Shown one piece after another: positions 1 to 8,013 of a stretch of 38,342 nt of DNA. Location of the stretch: the NCBI GenBank assembly GCA_051001455.1, contig JBPCNH010000024.1:1-38342 (forward strand), given 5' to 3'. The DNA is from JBPCNH01 sp051001455 (lineage in GTDB: Bacteria; Actinomycetota; CADDZG01; WHSQ01). Position 1 is the stretch's first letter. Every line of letters starts with the position of its first letter. The notes below the pieces were generated by a model, which was not told where the DNA came from, did no database searches, and saw only the letters and a program-made list of their open reading frames with translations. Made by a program: the position numbers and the translations under genes.

Positions 1-1283
1 GGGTCCCGCGGCGGGGTACCCCGGGCGACTTCCCCGGGCGAGGGGAGCGGGGGACCGGGGTCGCAGACCCGGCCGCTCGGTCTGAACCATGTCACCGCAC
101 CCGAGGATGAAAGCGTCACGCTCCAACCGAACTCGTGCACCAGCGTGTGATGGGTCGAGCACAACGCCAGCAGGTTGTCGAGCTCGGTCGGTCCGCCACG
201 GATCCAGTGGACGATGTGGTGGGCGTGCAGGAACCGCGTGGCTCCGCACCCGGGGAACTGACAGGTGTGGTCATCGCGCTTCATCAACCTGCGCCGCAGC
301 CACCGGGGGATCACCCGCGTCGCCGAAGTCGATCCCACGGTGCGACCCTGCCCGTCGAGGCTCGCGACCTCGAGGCGGCAGTCACACGACAGCCGCTGGG
401 CGGTCAGAGCGTGAAGAGAGGGACCGAGGTCGAGCTCAGCGTGCTCCCGGTCGAGGCTCCAGCCACCGAAGGCGGTCTCCCCACCACCGGTTCCGCCCCC
501 GCGTCGTTCACCGGACACGTTCTCTTCGGAGTCATCTCCGTCGCTCAGCAGCGCGGCGAGCGGCACGTTCACCACCACGGTGGCGATATCGGGATCGTGG
601 TCCGAGGCGAGGCGCGCCGTCGCTAGGGACACCAAGGCATCGGCGCGGCGCTGGTAGATCGTGTACTCACGCTCGACCGGCAGCTTGCCCTCGTCGGCAG
701 GCAGATCCGGCAGCGTCTCCGCGATCCGGTCGACCGCCGCGGTAACCAGCGCTCCTTGCTCGACCGGAAGTATCGCTTCGAGATGCAGTGTGTGTCCGTC
801 GAGCGTGTGGCTCCACGACACCGAGCGCGCCGCGAAGACCTCTTTGACCTCTTCGATCTTCTTGGCGGCGAGCTTGTCCGCCCGGTCGCGGATGCCTCCT
901 GGGGTTACCCGGCGCGCCCATGCGACCAATCGACGCTCGGTGTCCGGCTCGGCGAAGCGGGTCAGCTCGAGCACCTTGTCGAGCGACAACGAACCGTTGG
1001 CGAGACAGGCCGAGATGTAGGGGAGGTTGTCGAGGCCGCGGCCCGAGTGGATCATCCGGTATGCCTTCCAGGAAGAGACTCCGAGCTCACGAGCGAGCCA
1101 TTCGCCGGTGCTCTTGGCGCCGTCCTCGCGCCACACCTCGGCGTTGTCACACGCCACCGCCCAGCGCAGCTGCTCGAGATGAAGCGCCCCGAGCGCCGCC
1201 TGGCCGGCACGCAGCCCATCAGTCAGCTCGATCCGATCGGACCGGAAACTCTCTCTGATGTCGGCCAGTGAAGGCTGTGCCAT
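1..1283 (-). CDS. DUF222 / 13E12-repeat family HNH endonuclease-domain protein (3' end beyond window)
   Basis: Reading the minus strand from the ATG at 1283 gives an open frame of about 427 codons that reaches base 1 without a stop, so the C-terminus is missing. The N-terminal two thirds is helical and matches the DUF222 pattern. A charged, glycine-rich linker follows, then an HNH nuclease module: CQFPGC, then HAHHIVHW, then LDNLLALCSTHH, with Cys and His spaced as zinc/metal ligands and the catalytic HH pair. The last readable residues are proline-rich. An AGGAG ribosome site lies 6 bases before the ATG. This family is abundant in actinobacteria (REP13E12 proteins in Mycobacterium) and is often damage-inducible; the LexA box at 1333-1348 fits that. 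The DNA target and biological role of the family are not settled; a mobile-element or repair role is inference. Confidence 0.92.
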   Translation of the reverse strand, partial: MAQPSLADIRESFRSDRIELTDGLRAGQAALGALHLEQLRWAVACDNAEVWREDGAKSTGEWLARELGVSSWKAYRMIHSGRGLDNLPYISACLANGSLSLDKVLELTRFAEPDTERRLVAWARRVTPGGIRDRADKLAAKKIEEVKEVFAARSVSWSHTLDGHTLHLEAILPVEQGALVTAAVDRIAETLPDLPADEGKLPVEREYTIYQRRADALVSLATARLASDHDPDIATVVVNVPLAALLSDGDDSEENVSGERRGGGTGGGETAFGGWSLDREHAELDLGPSLHALTAQRLSCDCRLEVASLDGQGRTVGSTSATRVIPRWLRRRLMKRDDHTCQFPGCGATRFLHAHHIVHWIRGGPTELDNLLALCSTHHTLVHEFGWSVTLSSSGAVTWFRPSGRVCDPGPPLPSPGEVARGTPPRD

Positions 1284-1332
1284 GTCGGCTCCTAGGTGCG
1301 AGGCGGGACCTTTCAGATACCAGCTATCCTAT

Positions 1333-1348
1333 ACGAACATATGTTCGT
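1333..1348. promoter_or_regulatory. LexA-binding SOS box
   Basis: The 16-base perfect palindrome ACGAACATATGTTCGT contains the mycobacterial/Bacillus SOS core CGAAC-N4-GTTCG. Reading toward the DUF222 gene, a -10-like TAGGAT follows directly at 1331-1326, so bound LexA would cover the -35 region. It lies 50 bases upstream of the DUF222 start and about 100 bases upstream of the small gene at 1449, which it could also affect. No lexA is in the window. Confidence 0.9.
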
Positions 1349-1448
1349 TAGTCAACCCTAGAACCGCAGATCCCCGGCCTTTTTTCATCCTGTCTCACCC
1401 CCTCTATAGCGTTCCGGTCACGCCCCACATCGACCCAGGAGACGGCAC

Positions 1449-1688
1449 ATGAGGATCGAATGCTCGAGCTGCGAGATGTACCAGTCCCATCACTGCGATG
1501 ACTGCCTCGTCACGGCGCTTCTGCATCCACCCAGCGACACGGTGGATATCGACGAGGAGCTGGATCCCTCACTCGATGCCCTCAGCTCGGCCGGGTTGAT
1601 CCCGGTCTTGCGCTTCAGGCCGCGCCCCCCGCAGGACCCTGAAGAGGCGCAGGAAGAAAGCGCGCCGCCGGTAGCGGATGCCGGGTAG
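1449..1688 (+). CDS. small conserved Cys-motif protein of unknown function
   Basis: 79 residues, ATG start with an AGGAGA ribosome site 6 bases upstream. The N-terminus has two close CxxC pairs (C5-S-S-C8 and C16-D-D-C19) joined by a short His-containing segment (H14-H15), a likely zinc-binding knuckle. The middle is acidic and the tail is rich in Pro, Glu and Ala and probably disordered. Small proteins with this N-terminal pattern seem familiar to me from actinobacterial genomes as conserved hypotheticals, but I know no assigned function. It is followed by the M48 protease gene 27 bases on, which has its own apparent promoter. Confidence 0.75.
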   Translation: MRIECSSCEMYQSHHCDDCLVTALLHPPSDTVDIDEELDPSLDALSSAGLIPVLRFRPRPPQDPEEAQEESAPPVADAG

Positions 1689-1703
1689 TCAACGCTAGGC
1701 CAC

Positions 1704-1709
1704 TACGCT
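1704..1709 (+). promoter_or_regulatory. -10 element of a leaderless promoter for the M48 protease
   Basis: TACGCT ends 6 bases before the GTG at 1716, so transcription would begin at or next to the start codon. No ribosome site is present. It matches the arrangement at ten other genes in this window. Confidence 0.6.
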
Positions 1710-1715
1710 TGGCGC

Positions 1716-2981
1716 GTGACTGCGCTGAAGCTGGTGGTGATTGCCGGGACGTTGTCGTTACTCGCGGCCGGCAGCGTCGCGTTGTTGTCGCGCACCCCAG
1801 CTGCGATCCGAGAGAACAAGCCGGACGCGTCGGCAACAGATCCTTCTCTCGGAGCGTCTTTCACGGAGCAGCAGGTGAAGCGCGCTGGCTCGTACCGGGG
1901 TCCGGGTTATCTCGCCTACCTCTTCAACCTCATATTGCCGGTGGTCTTGCTGCTCCTCTTCGCACGCGGCCCGTTCGTGCGCCTCGTCGACCGCGTGACG
2001 TCGCTCCCCGGCGGATGGCCGGTCCACGCTGTCGTTCTGGCGGTGGCGCTAACGGTGGCGCTCGCTCTCGTGACGCTTCCTCTCGGCTACGTCCGCGGCT
2101 ACGCGATGGCGCATGCGTGGGGACTGTCGACGCAAGACGTCGGGGGATGGCTATCCGATCAGCTGCGCGGCGTTCTGGTCTCAGGTGTTATCGCCGCGGT
2201 GGCGGCCGTTGCTTACTTCGGTGCGCTGCGGTGGGTCCCGGACAGATGGTGGCTATGGGGGTGGGGGTCATTCACCGTTCTGACCATCCTGCTGACGTTC
2301 CTCTTCCCCCTGTTGATCGCCCCGCTGTTCTTCAAGTTCACCCCGCTCCCCGAGGGCGAGCTTCGGACGCGGGTGCTCCAACTGGCGAGCGAGGCCGGGA
2401 TCGCGCTCGACGAGGTGCAGGTAGCGGATGCCAGCCGGCGGACGACGGCTGAGAACGCTTACGTCGCCGGGATAGGAGCCTCCAAGCAGCTTGTCCTCTA
2501 CGACACGCTGCTCGAGGCCGGCAGTGGTGACGAAACCGCGTTCGTCGTCGCGCACGAACTCGGACACAAGGTCAAGAACCACATCTGGAAGGGGATCGCG
2601 GCGTCCTCGCTGGCTCTCTTCGCGGCCTTTGCTGCTCTCTATTGGCTATCCCACCGCCCAGAGCTATGGGCCTGGGGCGGCGCCGAAGGACCCGGAGACC
2701 TCCGTGCGCTCCCGTTGTTGCTGTTGTTCGTGCTCGCAGCCTCCGTGATCACGACCCCCCTCGAGTCATCTTTATCCCGGCATCACGAGAGGGAAGCCGA
2801 TGCCGCCGCCATCGAGCTGACGGGCGACCCGGACACAGCCGTGCGGTCCTTCCGGCGCCTGGCTTTCTCTAACCTGGCCGACCTCGATCCTCCGAAAACG
2901 ATCGTCTGGCTGCTGTTCTCGCATCCGCCGATCCCCGAACGGATCGAGGCCGCTTTAGCAGGGCAACCGCAGCAGCCTTAG
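1716..2981 (+). CDS. M48 family (Ste24/CAAX protease-like) membrane zinc metallopeptidase
   Basis: 421 residues, GTG start fixed by the leaderless promoter. The zinc motif HELGH is at about residues 280-284, and the third ligand Glu is at about residue 360 in the EREADAAA segment, where the family places it. Hydrophobic stretches near residues 5-25, 65-85, 100-125, 150-170, 180-205 and two flanking the late catalytic region give an integral membrane protein with the active site on the inner face. The layout and length match Ste24-type peptidases. In eukaryotes these cleave prenylated CAAX proteins; bacterial homologs serve membrane-protein quality control or peptide processing, so the substrate here is unknown. 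It ends 47 bases before the acyl-CoA ligase start. Confidence 0.9.
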   Translation: MTALKLVVIAGTLSLLAAGSVALLSRTPAAIRENKPDASATDPSLGASFTEQQVKRAGSYRGPGYLAYLFNLILPVVLLLLFARGPFVRLVDRVTSLPGGWPVHAVVLAVALTVALALVTLPLGYVRGYAMAHAWGLSTQDVGGWLSDQLRGVLVSGVIAAVAAVAYFGALRWVPDRWWLWGWGSFTVLTILLTFLFPLLIAPLFFKFTPLPEGELRTRVLQLASEAGIALDEVQVADASRRTTAENAYVAGIGASKQLVLYDTLLEAGSGDETAFVVAHELGHKVKNHIWKGIAASSLALFAAFAALYWLSHRPELWAWGGAEGPGDLRALPLLLLFVLAASVITTPLESSLSRHHEREADAAAIELTGDPDTAVRSFRRLAFSNLADLDPPKTIVWLLFSHPPIPERIEAALAGQPQQP

Positions 2982-3028
2982 ACTTGGTAGAACGAGCAAG
3001 TCGATACCGACCTCAAGGGGGAGAGGCA

Positions 3029-4921
3029 ATGCCTGCCCAGACCATCATCGATCGCTTCCACGAGCGGGTCCGGAGCCATCCCGACAAGGTAGCTCTGCGC
3101 TACAAGTCCGGTGGTTCGTGGCAAGGCGTCACCTGGAAGGGTTACGGCGACGCGGTGCGCCGGGTGGGGAAGGCTCTGATGGCCCTCGGGCTCGGCGACG
3201 GCGACAAGATGTCGCTGCTGTCCCTCAACCGGCCGGAGTGGCACTACGCCGACATCGGCTGCATGTCGATCGGTGCCGCCACTGCCCCGATCTACGTCAC
3301 CAACTCCCCCGACCAGGTCCGGCACGTGATAGCCGACAGCGATTCCAAGGTCGCGGTCGTTGAGAACACCGATCAGCTCGAGAAGGTCCTAAAGGTCCGC
3401 GACGAGCTTTCGCATCTCGAGAAAGTCGTTGTCATCGACGGCTACAAGGGCGACGCAGACCCGGATTGGGTCATGTCGTGGGATGACTTCCTGAAGCACG
3501 GCGATTCGATCGACGATGCGAAGTACGACGAGGTGACCAAGAACGTCTCTCCCGACAACCTCGCGACCTTCGTCTACACCTCCGGCACGACCGGCAACCC
3601 CAAGGGCGTCATGCTCAGCCACGGCAACATCTGGTGGACCGCACAAGCCTCCGAGAAGCAGATCCCGATCGGGGACACTTCGAACATGGTCGAGCCGAAC
3701 CAAGGACGCGCGCTGAGTTACCTGCCGTTGTCGCACATCGCCGAGCGCATGATCAGTCACCTGCTGCAGATCTATTACGGCACCGAGACCTGGTTCGCCG
3801 AGTCGCTCGAAACTTTGTTGCGCGACCTGAGTGAGTGCAAGCCGACCTACTTCTTTGGCGTTCCGCGCGTGTGGGAGAAGTTCTACGCCGGCGTTACCGC
3901 CAAGATGGCTGCCGCCGATCCGAACGACCGCAAGGCCAAGCTGGCCAAGAAGGCCATCGAGGTCGGCAAGCAGGTGACGAAGCTCGAGCAAGAAGCGGTC
4001 GCGCGCGGCGGCAAGATGACCGATGCCAAGGTCCCCTTCGGCCTTAAGCTGCAGCACGCCGCTCTCGACAAACTCGTACTGCACAAGATCCGCGGTGCCT
4101 TCGGCCTCGACGAATGCGAGCTTGCTCTATCGGCTGCCGCTCCGCTCAGTCCCGATCTGATCTGGTTCTTCCACTCCATCGGGCTCAAGATCGCCGAGGG
4201 ATACGGGCAGTCCGAGGACAACGGCCCGACCACGTGGAACCCGCCCGACGCCGTGCTCATCGGGACGGTCGGCAAGCCGCTTCCGGGCCTCGAGGTCAAG
4301 ATCGCTCCCGACGGCGAGATCCTCGTTCGCGGTGGCAACCTCATGACCGGCTACTACAAGAATGACGAGGCCACGAAAGAGACGATCGACGAAGACGGAT
4401 GGCTGCACTCCGGGGACGTCGGTGAGTTCAACGAGCACAACTACCTGAAGATCACCGACCGCAAGAAGGACCTCATCATTACTGCAGGTGGCAAGAACAT
4501 CGCCCCGCAGGAGATCGAGAACAAGGTCAAGCATGCTCATCCGCTGATCTCCCAGGTCGTAGTCATCGGGGACACGCGCCCGTTCTTGTCTGCCTTGATC
4601 ACCCTGGATGAGGAGAAGACCCCCGGATGGGCTCAGGAGCAGGGGATCGAGGGTGGCATCGCCGGAGCGGCGAACCACGAGCGCACCTTGAAGGAGATCG
4701 AAGGCGCCATCAACGAGGTCAACAACTCCATGGCCAAGGTCGAGGGGATCAAGAAGTTCCGGGTCCTCGAGCGTGACTTCCTGCAGGAGGAGAACGAGAT
4801 CACGCCGACCATGAAGGTCAAGCGCAAGCAGATCAATGACGTCTACGCCGACGTGATCGAGGACATGTACGACAGGGAATCGGCCACCTCGGCCGGAGCG
4901 AAAGCCCCCGTCAGGACCTGA
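3029..4921 (+). CDS. fadD: long-chain fatty acid--CoA ligase (AMP-forming)
   Basis: 630 residues. The ATG at 3029 is chosen over an upstream GTG because AGGGGGAG sits 7 bases before it and the N-terminal family motif (TIIDRFHERV) follows directly. The AMP-binding signature TSGTTGNPKG is near residue 185. Later come the adenine-pocket GYGQSE segment, the ligase hinge (HSGDVGEF ... ITDRKKDLIITAGGKNIAP) and the C-terminal lid ending in a TPTMKVKRK catalytic-lysine segment. Length and motifs match FadD15-type acyl-CoA synthetases, which activate free fatty acids with ATP and CoA for beta-oxidation or lipid synthesis at the cytoplasmic face. The chain-length preference cannot be read here. A strong terminator follows. 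Confidence 0.95.
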   Translation: MPAQTIIDRFHERVRSHPDKVALRYKSGGSWQGVTWKGYGDAVRRVGKALMALGLGDGDKMSLLSLNRPEWHYADIGCMSIGAATAPIYVTNSPDQVRHVIADSDSKVAVVENTDQLEKVLKVRDELSHLEKVVVIDGYKGDADPDWVMSWDDFLKHGDSIDDAKYDEVTKNVSPDNLATFVYTSGTTGNPKGVMLSHGNIWWTAQASEKQIPIGDTSNMVEPNQGRALSYLPLSHIAERMISHLLQIYYGTETWFAESLETLLRDLSECKPTYFFGVPRVWEKFYAGVTAKMAAADPNDRKAKLAKKAIEVGKQVTKLEQEAVARGGKMTDAKVPFGLKLQHAALDKLVLHKIRGAFGLDECELALSAAAPLSPDLIWFFHSIGLKIAEGYGQSEDNGPTTWNPPDAVLIGTVGKPLPGLEVKIAPDGEILVRGGNLMTGYYKNDEATKETIDEDGWLHSGDVGEFNEHNYLKITDRKKDLIITAGGKNIAPQEIENKVKHAHPLISQVVVIGDTRPFLSALITLDEEKTPGWAQEQGIEGGIAGAANHERTLKEIEGAINEVNNSMAKVEGIKKFRVLERDFLQEENEITPTMKVKRKQINDVYADVIEDMYDRESATSAGAKAPVRT

Positions 4922-4941
4922 CCAAGCAAGTCTGCAGAGGA

Positions 4942-4972
4942 AAGGGCCGCCTTCGGGCGGCCCTTCTTTTTT
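4942..4972 (+). terminator. rho-independent terminator after fadD
   Basis: A perfect 10-base-pair stem (AAGGGCCGCC / GGCGGCCCTT) closes a TTCG tetraloop and is followed by CTTTTTT. It begins 20 bases after the stop codon. Confidence 0.95.
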
Positions 4973-5153
4973 GGGAGATCCGGAAGGGCACAGGAGTGAT
5001 AGCGCGTTCGTATCCGGTTCTCTCCTTTAGAGGGTGCCCGAAGAAGAGAACGCTTCCGCGCCCGAGGAGGGAGAGAAGGAACGGGGTGCTCGCCGTCGAA
5101 GTCTGCGAGGGAACCGACCTTTGCAGTGCCCGGCCATCGTTTGGGGGAGATCC

Positions 5154-6455
5154 ATGAGAAAGAGACTTCTATCCACCGTTCTCGCCGTCGTGATGGCAGC
5201 GGGTGTGCTCGCCGCTCTGCCGGCGACAGCTCAGGAGGCCGAGCGGGCGCCGGATCAAGATCCGTTCGCGTGCGGAGAGCTCTACACCGACCCGGCGGGG
5301 GACGTAGACGAGGAGAACCTAGATCTCCTTCGCGGCGGGGTCGCGGCTCAAGACGATTCGAGCTTCACCGCTTCTATTCAGGTGCAGAACCTCACCACTG
5401 ACGTGCCCCTAGACGCGACAAGTCTCGTCTGGTACTTCAGGTGGACATCCGGAGACGTCAACTACTTCGCTAGCGCTCGATACAGCATGTGGACCGATGC
5501 AGTCACCTACAACCTTGGCACCCAGACTGACACCGGCTTCAGCACGATCGGCCCCACCGAGGGGACCTTCACGGAGGGGGAAGAAGGCACCATCACCATC
5601 CTTGTTCCCTTTGAGGAGGTTGGAGCGCCTGCCTCCGGTGATGCATTGACACAAACTTTCGCGGAGAGCCGCGTGGGTCTGTCGGGCCCGGCCGGGCCCG
5701 GATTTGTTTCGGCGATCGATCGGGCTCCCGACGGGACGGCTTTCGGCACCGACATCACGGTTGCACCTTGCGCGCCCGGCGACGGCGAGGCCGGACCTGA
5801 CGAGTCGGAGAAGCCCAAGAAAGAGAAGTGCAAGAAGTACAAGAAGAAGAAGAAGCGCAAGGCATGCAAGAAGCGCAACAAGAAGGCGCAGCAGGGCTCT
5901 GAAGATCCCGGAAGCCCTGAAGATCCCGAGACGCCCGAAGAGCCTTCCGGGGATGTGTGCCCTGCTTACGAGCCGGGCGAGAGCGGGGCAGGAGCGGAGA
6001 CCTCGGTGGTGACCGATGAAGCCACTGCCGAAGCTCCCCTCGAGATCATCGTTCCGACCGAAGCGGGTTTGCCGGTCGCGCCCACAGAGGTTTTCCAGAA
6101 CATACAGGTGGACACCGAGAACGAGAATGCCGGGCTGTACGTGCGGATCGAGTTCTTCGACGACGAGGACCTGGATCTGTATCTAAAGTACCCGGACGAC
6201 AGCGTTGCGGCTCAGGCAGCCGGATTCAACCCCGTCTCATTCATCCCGACCAATCCGGTCTTCAACACGAACGGCGAGGGTAAGGGTGGACATTCCGAGA
6301 TGGGTGCCGAGCAGGTCGACGGCGTTCTCACCCCGGACTGTGGTGGATACACCGCCCAGTTCGACGAGTATCAGGGCTTCGGCGGCGAGCGGGTTGTAAA
6401 GCTCTGGCTCGGAGACGCCACCTGGGACCCGGAAGCTCAGGCGCCGATCGAATAA
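5154..6455 (+). CDS. secreted polylysine-linker protein, paralog 1 of 3
   Basis: 433 residues from the ATG at 5154, which has GGGGGAGA 4 bases upstream. An in-frame GTG at 5034 would bury the signal peptide and is rejected. Residues 1-26 are a signal peptide (basic start, hydrophobic core, ATA before Gln27). Residues 40-210 look like a beta-rich domain starting with a DPAGD motif, resembling secreted CBM9/DOMON-type sandwiches. Residues about 220-244 are mostly Lys with two Cys. A Pro/Glu linker and a C-terminal domain of about 150 residues follow, shared with the next two genes: VCPAYEPG, APLEI, QVD, GLYVRIEF, DLDLYLKY, GHSEMGAEQ, DCGGY, KLWLG. No family is recognised. An extracellular, cell-wall, polyanion- or ligand-binding role is inference. 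The Lys tract uses mainly AAG codons. Confidence 0.85.
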   Translation: MRKRLLSTVLAVVMAAGVLAALPATAQEAERAPDQDPFACGELYTDPAGDVDEENLDLLRGGVAAQDDSSFTASIQVQNLTTDVPLDATSLVWYFRWTSGDVNYFASARYSMWTDAVTYNLGTQTDTGFSTIGPTEGTFTEGEEGTITILVPFEEVGAPASGDALTQTFAESRVGLSGPAGPGFVSAIDRAPDGTAFGTDITVAPCAPGDGEAGPDESEKPKKEKCKKYKKKKKRKACKKRNKKAQQGSEDPGSPEDPETPEEPSGDVCPAYEPGESGAGAETSVVTDEATAEAPLEIIVPTEAGLPVAPTEVFQNIQVDTENENAGLYVRIEFFDDEDLDLYLKYPDDSVAAQAAGFNPVSFIPTNPVFNTNGEGKGGHSEMGAEQVDGVLTPDCGGYTAQFDEYQGFGGERVVKLWLGDATWDPEAQAPIE

Positions 6456-6474
6456 GCGGTCGAGACATCAAGAA

Positions 6475-6498
6475 GAAAAGGCCCTCCGGGGTCTTTTC
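6475..6498 (+). terminator. likely terminator after paralog 1
   Basis: GAAAAGGCCC and GGGTCTTTTC form a 10-pair stem (one G-T pair) around a TCCG loop, 19 bases after the stop. The T-run is partly inside the stem, so termination may be leaky. Confidence 0.65.
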
Positions 6499-6506
6499 TC
6501 ATGCAG

Positions 6507-6518
6507 CAGGAATTCCTG
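6507..6518. repeat. 12-base palindrome between paralogs 1 and 2
   Basis: CAGGAATTCCTG is a perfect palindrome just after the terminator and 4 bases before the larger palindrome at 6523. It may be a second half of the same regulatory region; this is inference. Confidence 0.4.
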
Positions 6519-6522
6519 TATC

Positions 6523-6543
6523 CGTACCGAAGTCTTCGGTACG
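6523..6543. promoter_or_regulatory. 21-base perfect palindrome, candidate operator for paralog 2
   Basis: Arms CGTACCGAAG and CTTCGGTACG surround a single T. It lies 68 bases upstream of the ATG at 6611 and has no T-run, so it reads better as a protein-binding site than as a terminator. No matching palindrome was found upstream of paralogs 1 or 3. Confidence 0.5.
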
Positions 6544-6610
6544 AGATTCCTACACAGATAGCCAAGCCGTCGCGAGGGCCACGTGGTCTTCAGACAAAAG
6601 GGGAGCTGAG

Positions 6611-7906
6611 ATGAAGAAGAACTGGTCCATCCTCATAGCAGGAGCGCTGATCGCCTCCATTTTTGCTATCGCCCCGGCGAGCGCCGCACCAGAGGTGCCT
6701 GCTGAGCCTTTGATCGTCGACCCCGTTGGTGATGCGAACTACATCAATGACGGGCAGTTCGTGCCGATCGGGAAAGACCACGTCACGCCCGCCGATGCCG
6801 GATCCGTAAGCGACCTTATGGCTGTGTGGATGTCTGACGATGCAGACAATATCTACGCGCATTTTCAGACACAGGCTCCCGGCCCGGCCGCGACCGCTCT
6901 TTTCTACAGACTGCGAGTGGACCCCGGCGTCGGTGCTACCTGCCTATGGATCCAAGGTTTGGCTCCAGGCGCGGGCAATCCCGCTGCCGATCCCGCTGGC
7001 AGTGTCCGTACGATCGGGGACTGCGGCCTGGAAACGCTGAGCGAAGGCGCTGAATTCATCCAGGAGGAGGGCCCCGACGGGACCGGCATCCACACGGTCA
7101 AGATCCCTCGCGCGCTGAATGCTGCGTTCACCGACGGGAACACGTTGAGAGGTCCGTGGGTCGACGTTACGAACTACCTAGGCGCAGTAACTGCTCCGAC
7201 CGTCGACAACACCGAGGTCGGGTCGGATTACGTGATCGGATCCGGGGGAACAAGCGAGCCTCCGATGGCCGAGCCTCCTAGCGATGAAGATCCTCCGGGA
7301 CAGGGCAACCAGAAGTGCTCGAAGATCAAGGACAAGAAGAAGAAGAAGGCTTGCAAGAAGAACAACAAGGGCGGTAAGGGCAAGGGCAAGAAGAAGCCTG
7401 CCGGGTGTGCCCCTTATGCTCCAGGTGAGCAAGGCGCCGAGGCCGAGACCTTCAAGATCACCGACGCGGCCACCGAGGATGCCCCTCTCGAGATCACCAT
7501 CGAGCAAGCGATGGGTCAAGGCGGAGACCTTGGTGTCGGCGTTTATGACGGCAGCGCTCATACCTTCCGCAATCTGCAGGTTGACTCGAAGGGGAAGGAA
7601 GCGGGTCTCTACATCCGCTATGAGTTCCCGGTGTACGAGGACCATGATCTCTACGTCAACTACGCCGATGGCAGCGAAGCCGCTCACGTGGGTGGGTTCA
7701 ACCTCGTCCCGGTCGAAATCTTCGACGGCACCGGCGCGGGCGGCCACTCCGAGCAAGGCGCAGAGCAGATCGACGGCCTCCGTACCACCGACTGTGCCGG
7801 CTACACGGTCGACTTCTCGAACTATCTCGGAGGGGGCGGCGAATATGCGGTCAAGGTGTGGCTGGGTGAGATCCAGAACGACCCAGCTCCTCCTGCTGCT
7901 CGCTAG
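6611..7906 (+). CDS. secreted polylysine-linker protein, paralog 2 of 3
   Basis: 431 residues, ATG with AGGGGAG 7 bases upstream. A signal peptide ends near residue 25 (PASA). Residues 30-200 form a predicted beta-rich domain that starts with a DPVGD motif, as in paralog 1, but is otherwise strongly diverged and has its own Cys pair. A Lys-rich segment at about 235-262 carries two Cys (KCSKI and KACKK) like its neighbour. The C-terminal domain follows with the shared pattern: GCAPYAPGEQGAEAE, ITDAAT, APLEI, LQVD, GLYIRYEF, DHDLYVNY, GHSEQGAEQIDG, DCAGY, VKVWLG. Tandem position, the same order of parts and independent divergence point to old duplication. Function unknown. Confidence 0.85.
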   Translation: MKKNWSILIAGALIASIFAIAPASAAPEVPAEPLIVDPVGDANYINDGQFVPIGKDHVTPADAGSVSDLMAVWMSDDADNIYAHFQTQAPGPAATALFYRLRVDPGVGATCLWIQGLAPGAGNPAADPAGSVRTIGDCGLETLSEGAEFIQEEGPDGTGIHTVKIPRALNAAFTDGNTLRGPWVDVTNYLGAVTAPTVDNTEVGSDYVIGSGGTSEPPMAEPPSDEDPPGQGNQKCSKIKDKKKKKACKKNNKGGKGKGKKKPAGCAPYAPGEQGAEAETFKITDAATEDAPLEITIEQAMGQGGDLGVGVYDGSAHTFRNLQVDSKGKEAGLYIRYEFPVYEDHDLYVNYADGSEAAHVGGFNLVPVEIFDGTGAGGHSEQGAEQIDGLRTTDCAGYTVDFSNYLGGGGEYAVKVWLGEIQNDPAPPAAR

Positions 7907-8013
7907 GCCTGCACCGGGTCTTTTCTGCCCGTGGGAGGTATGAGCGGAAAAGAGGCGAATCTAGGGACAGTTAGCCACGACGTACCGTGGAACGACCCAT
8001 AAGGGGGAGCAGT

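Noticed and set aside
5017..5051. Inverted repeat GTTCTCT / AGAGAAC upstream of paralog 1.
   Set aside because: Seven-base arms 21 bases apart occur often by chance and show no link to a promoter.
5034..5153. N-terminal extension of secreted paralog 1 from a GTG.
   Set aside because: It would place 40 charged residues before the signal peptide; a strong ribosome site supports the ATG at 5154.
7907..7935. Weak terminator-like AGGCC / GGTCT stem after paralog 2.
   Set aside because: The stem is five pairs with a G-T pair and only a TTTT tail; it could be a decayed copy of the terminator after paralog 1, but I cannot support it.
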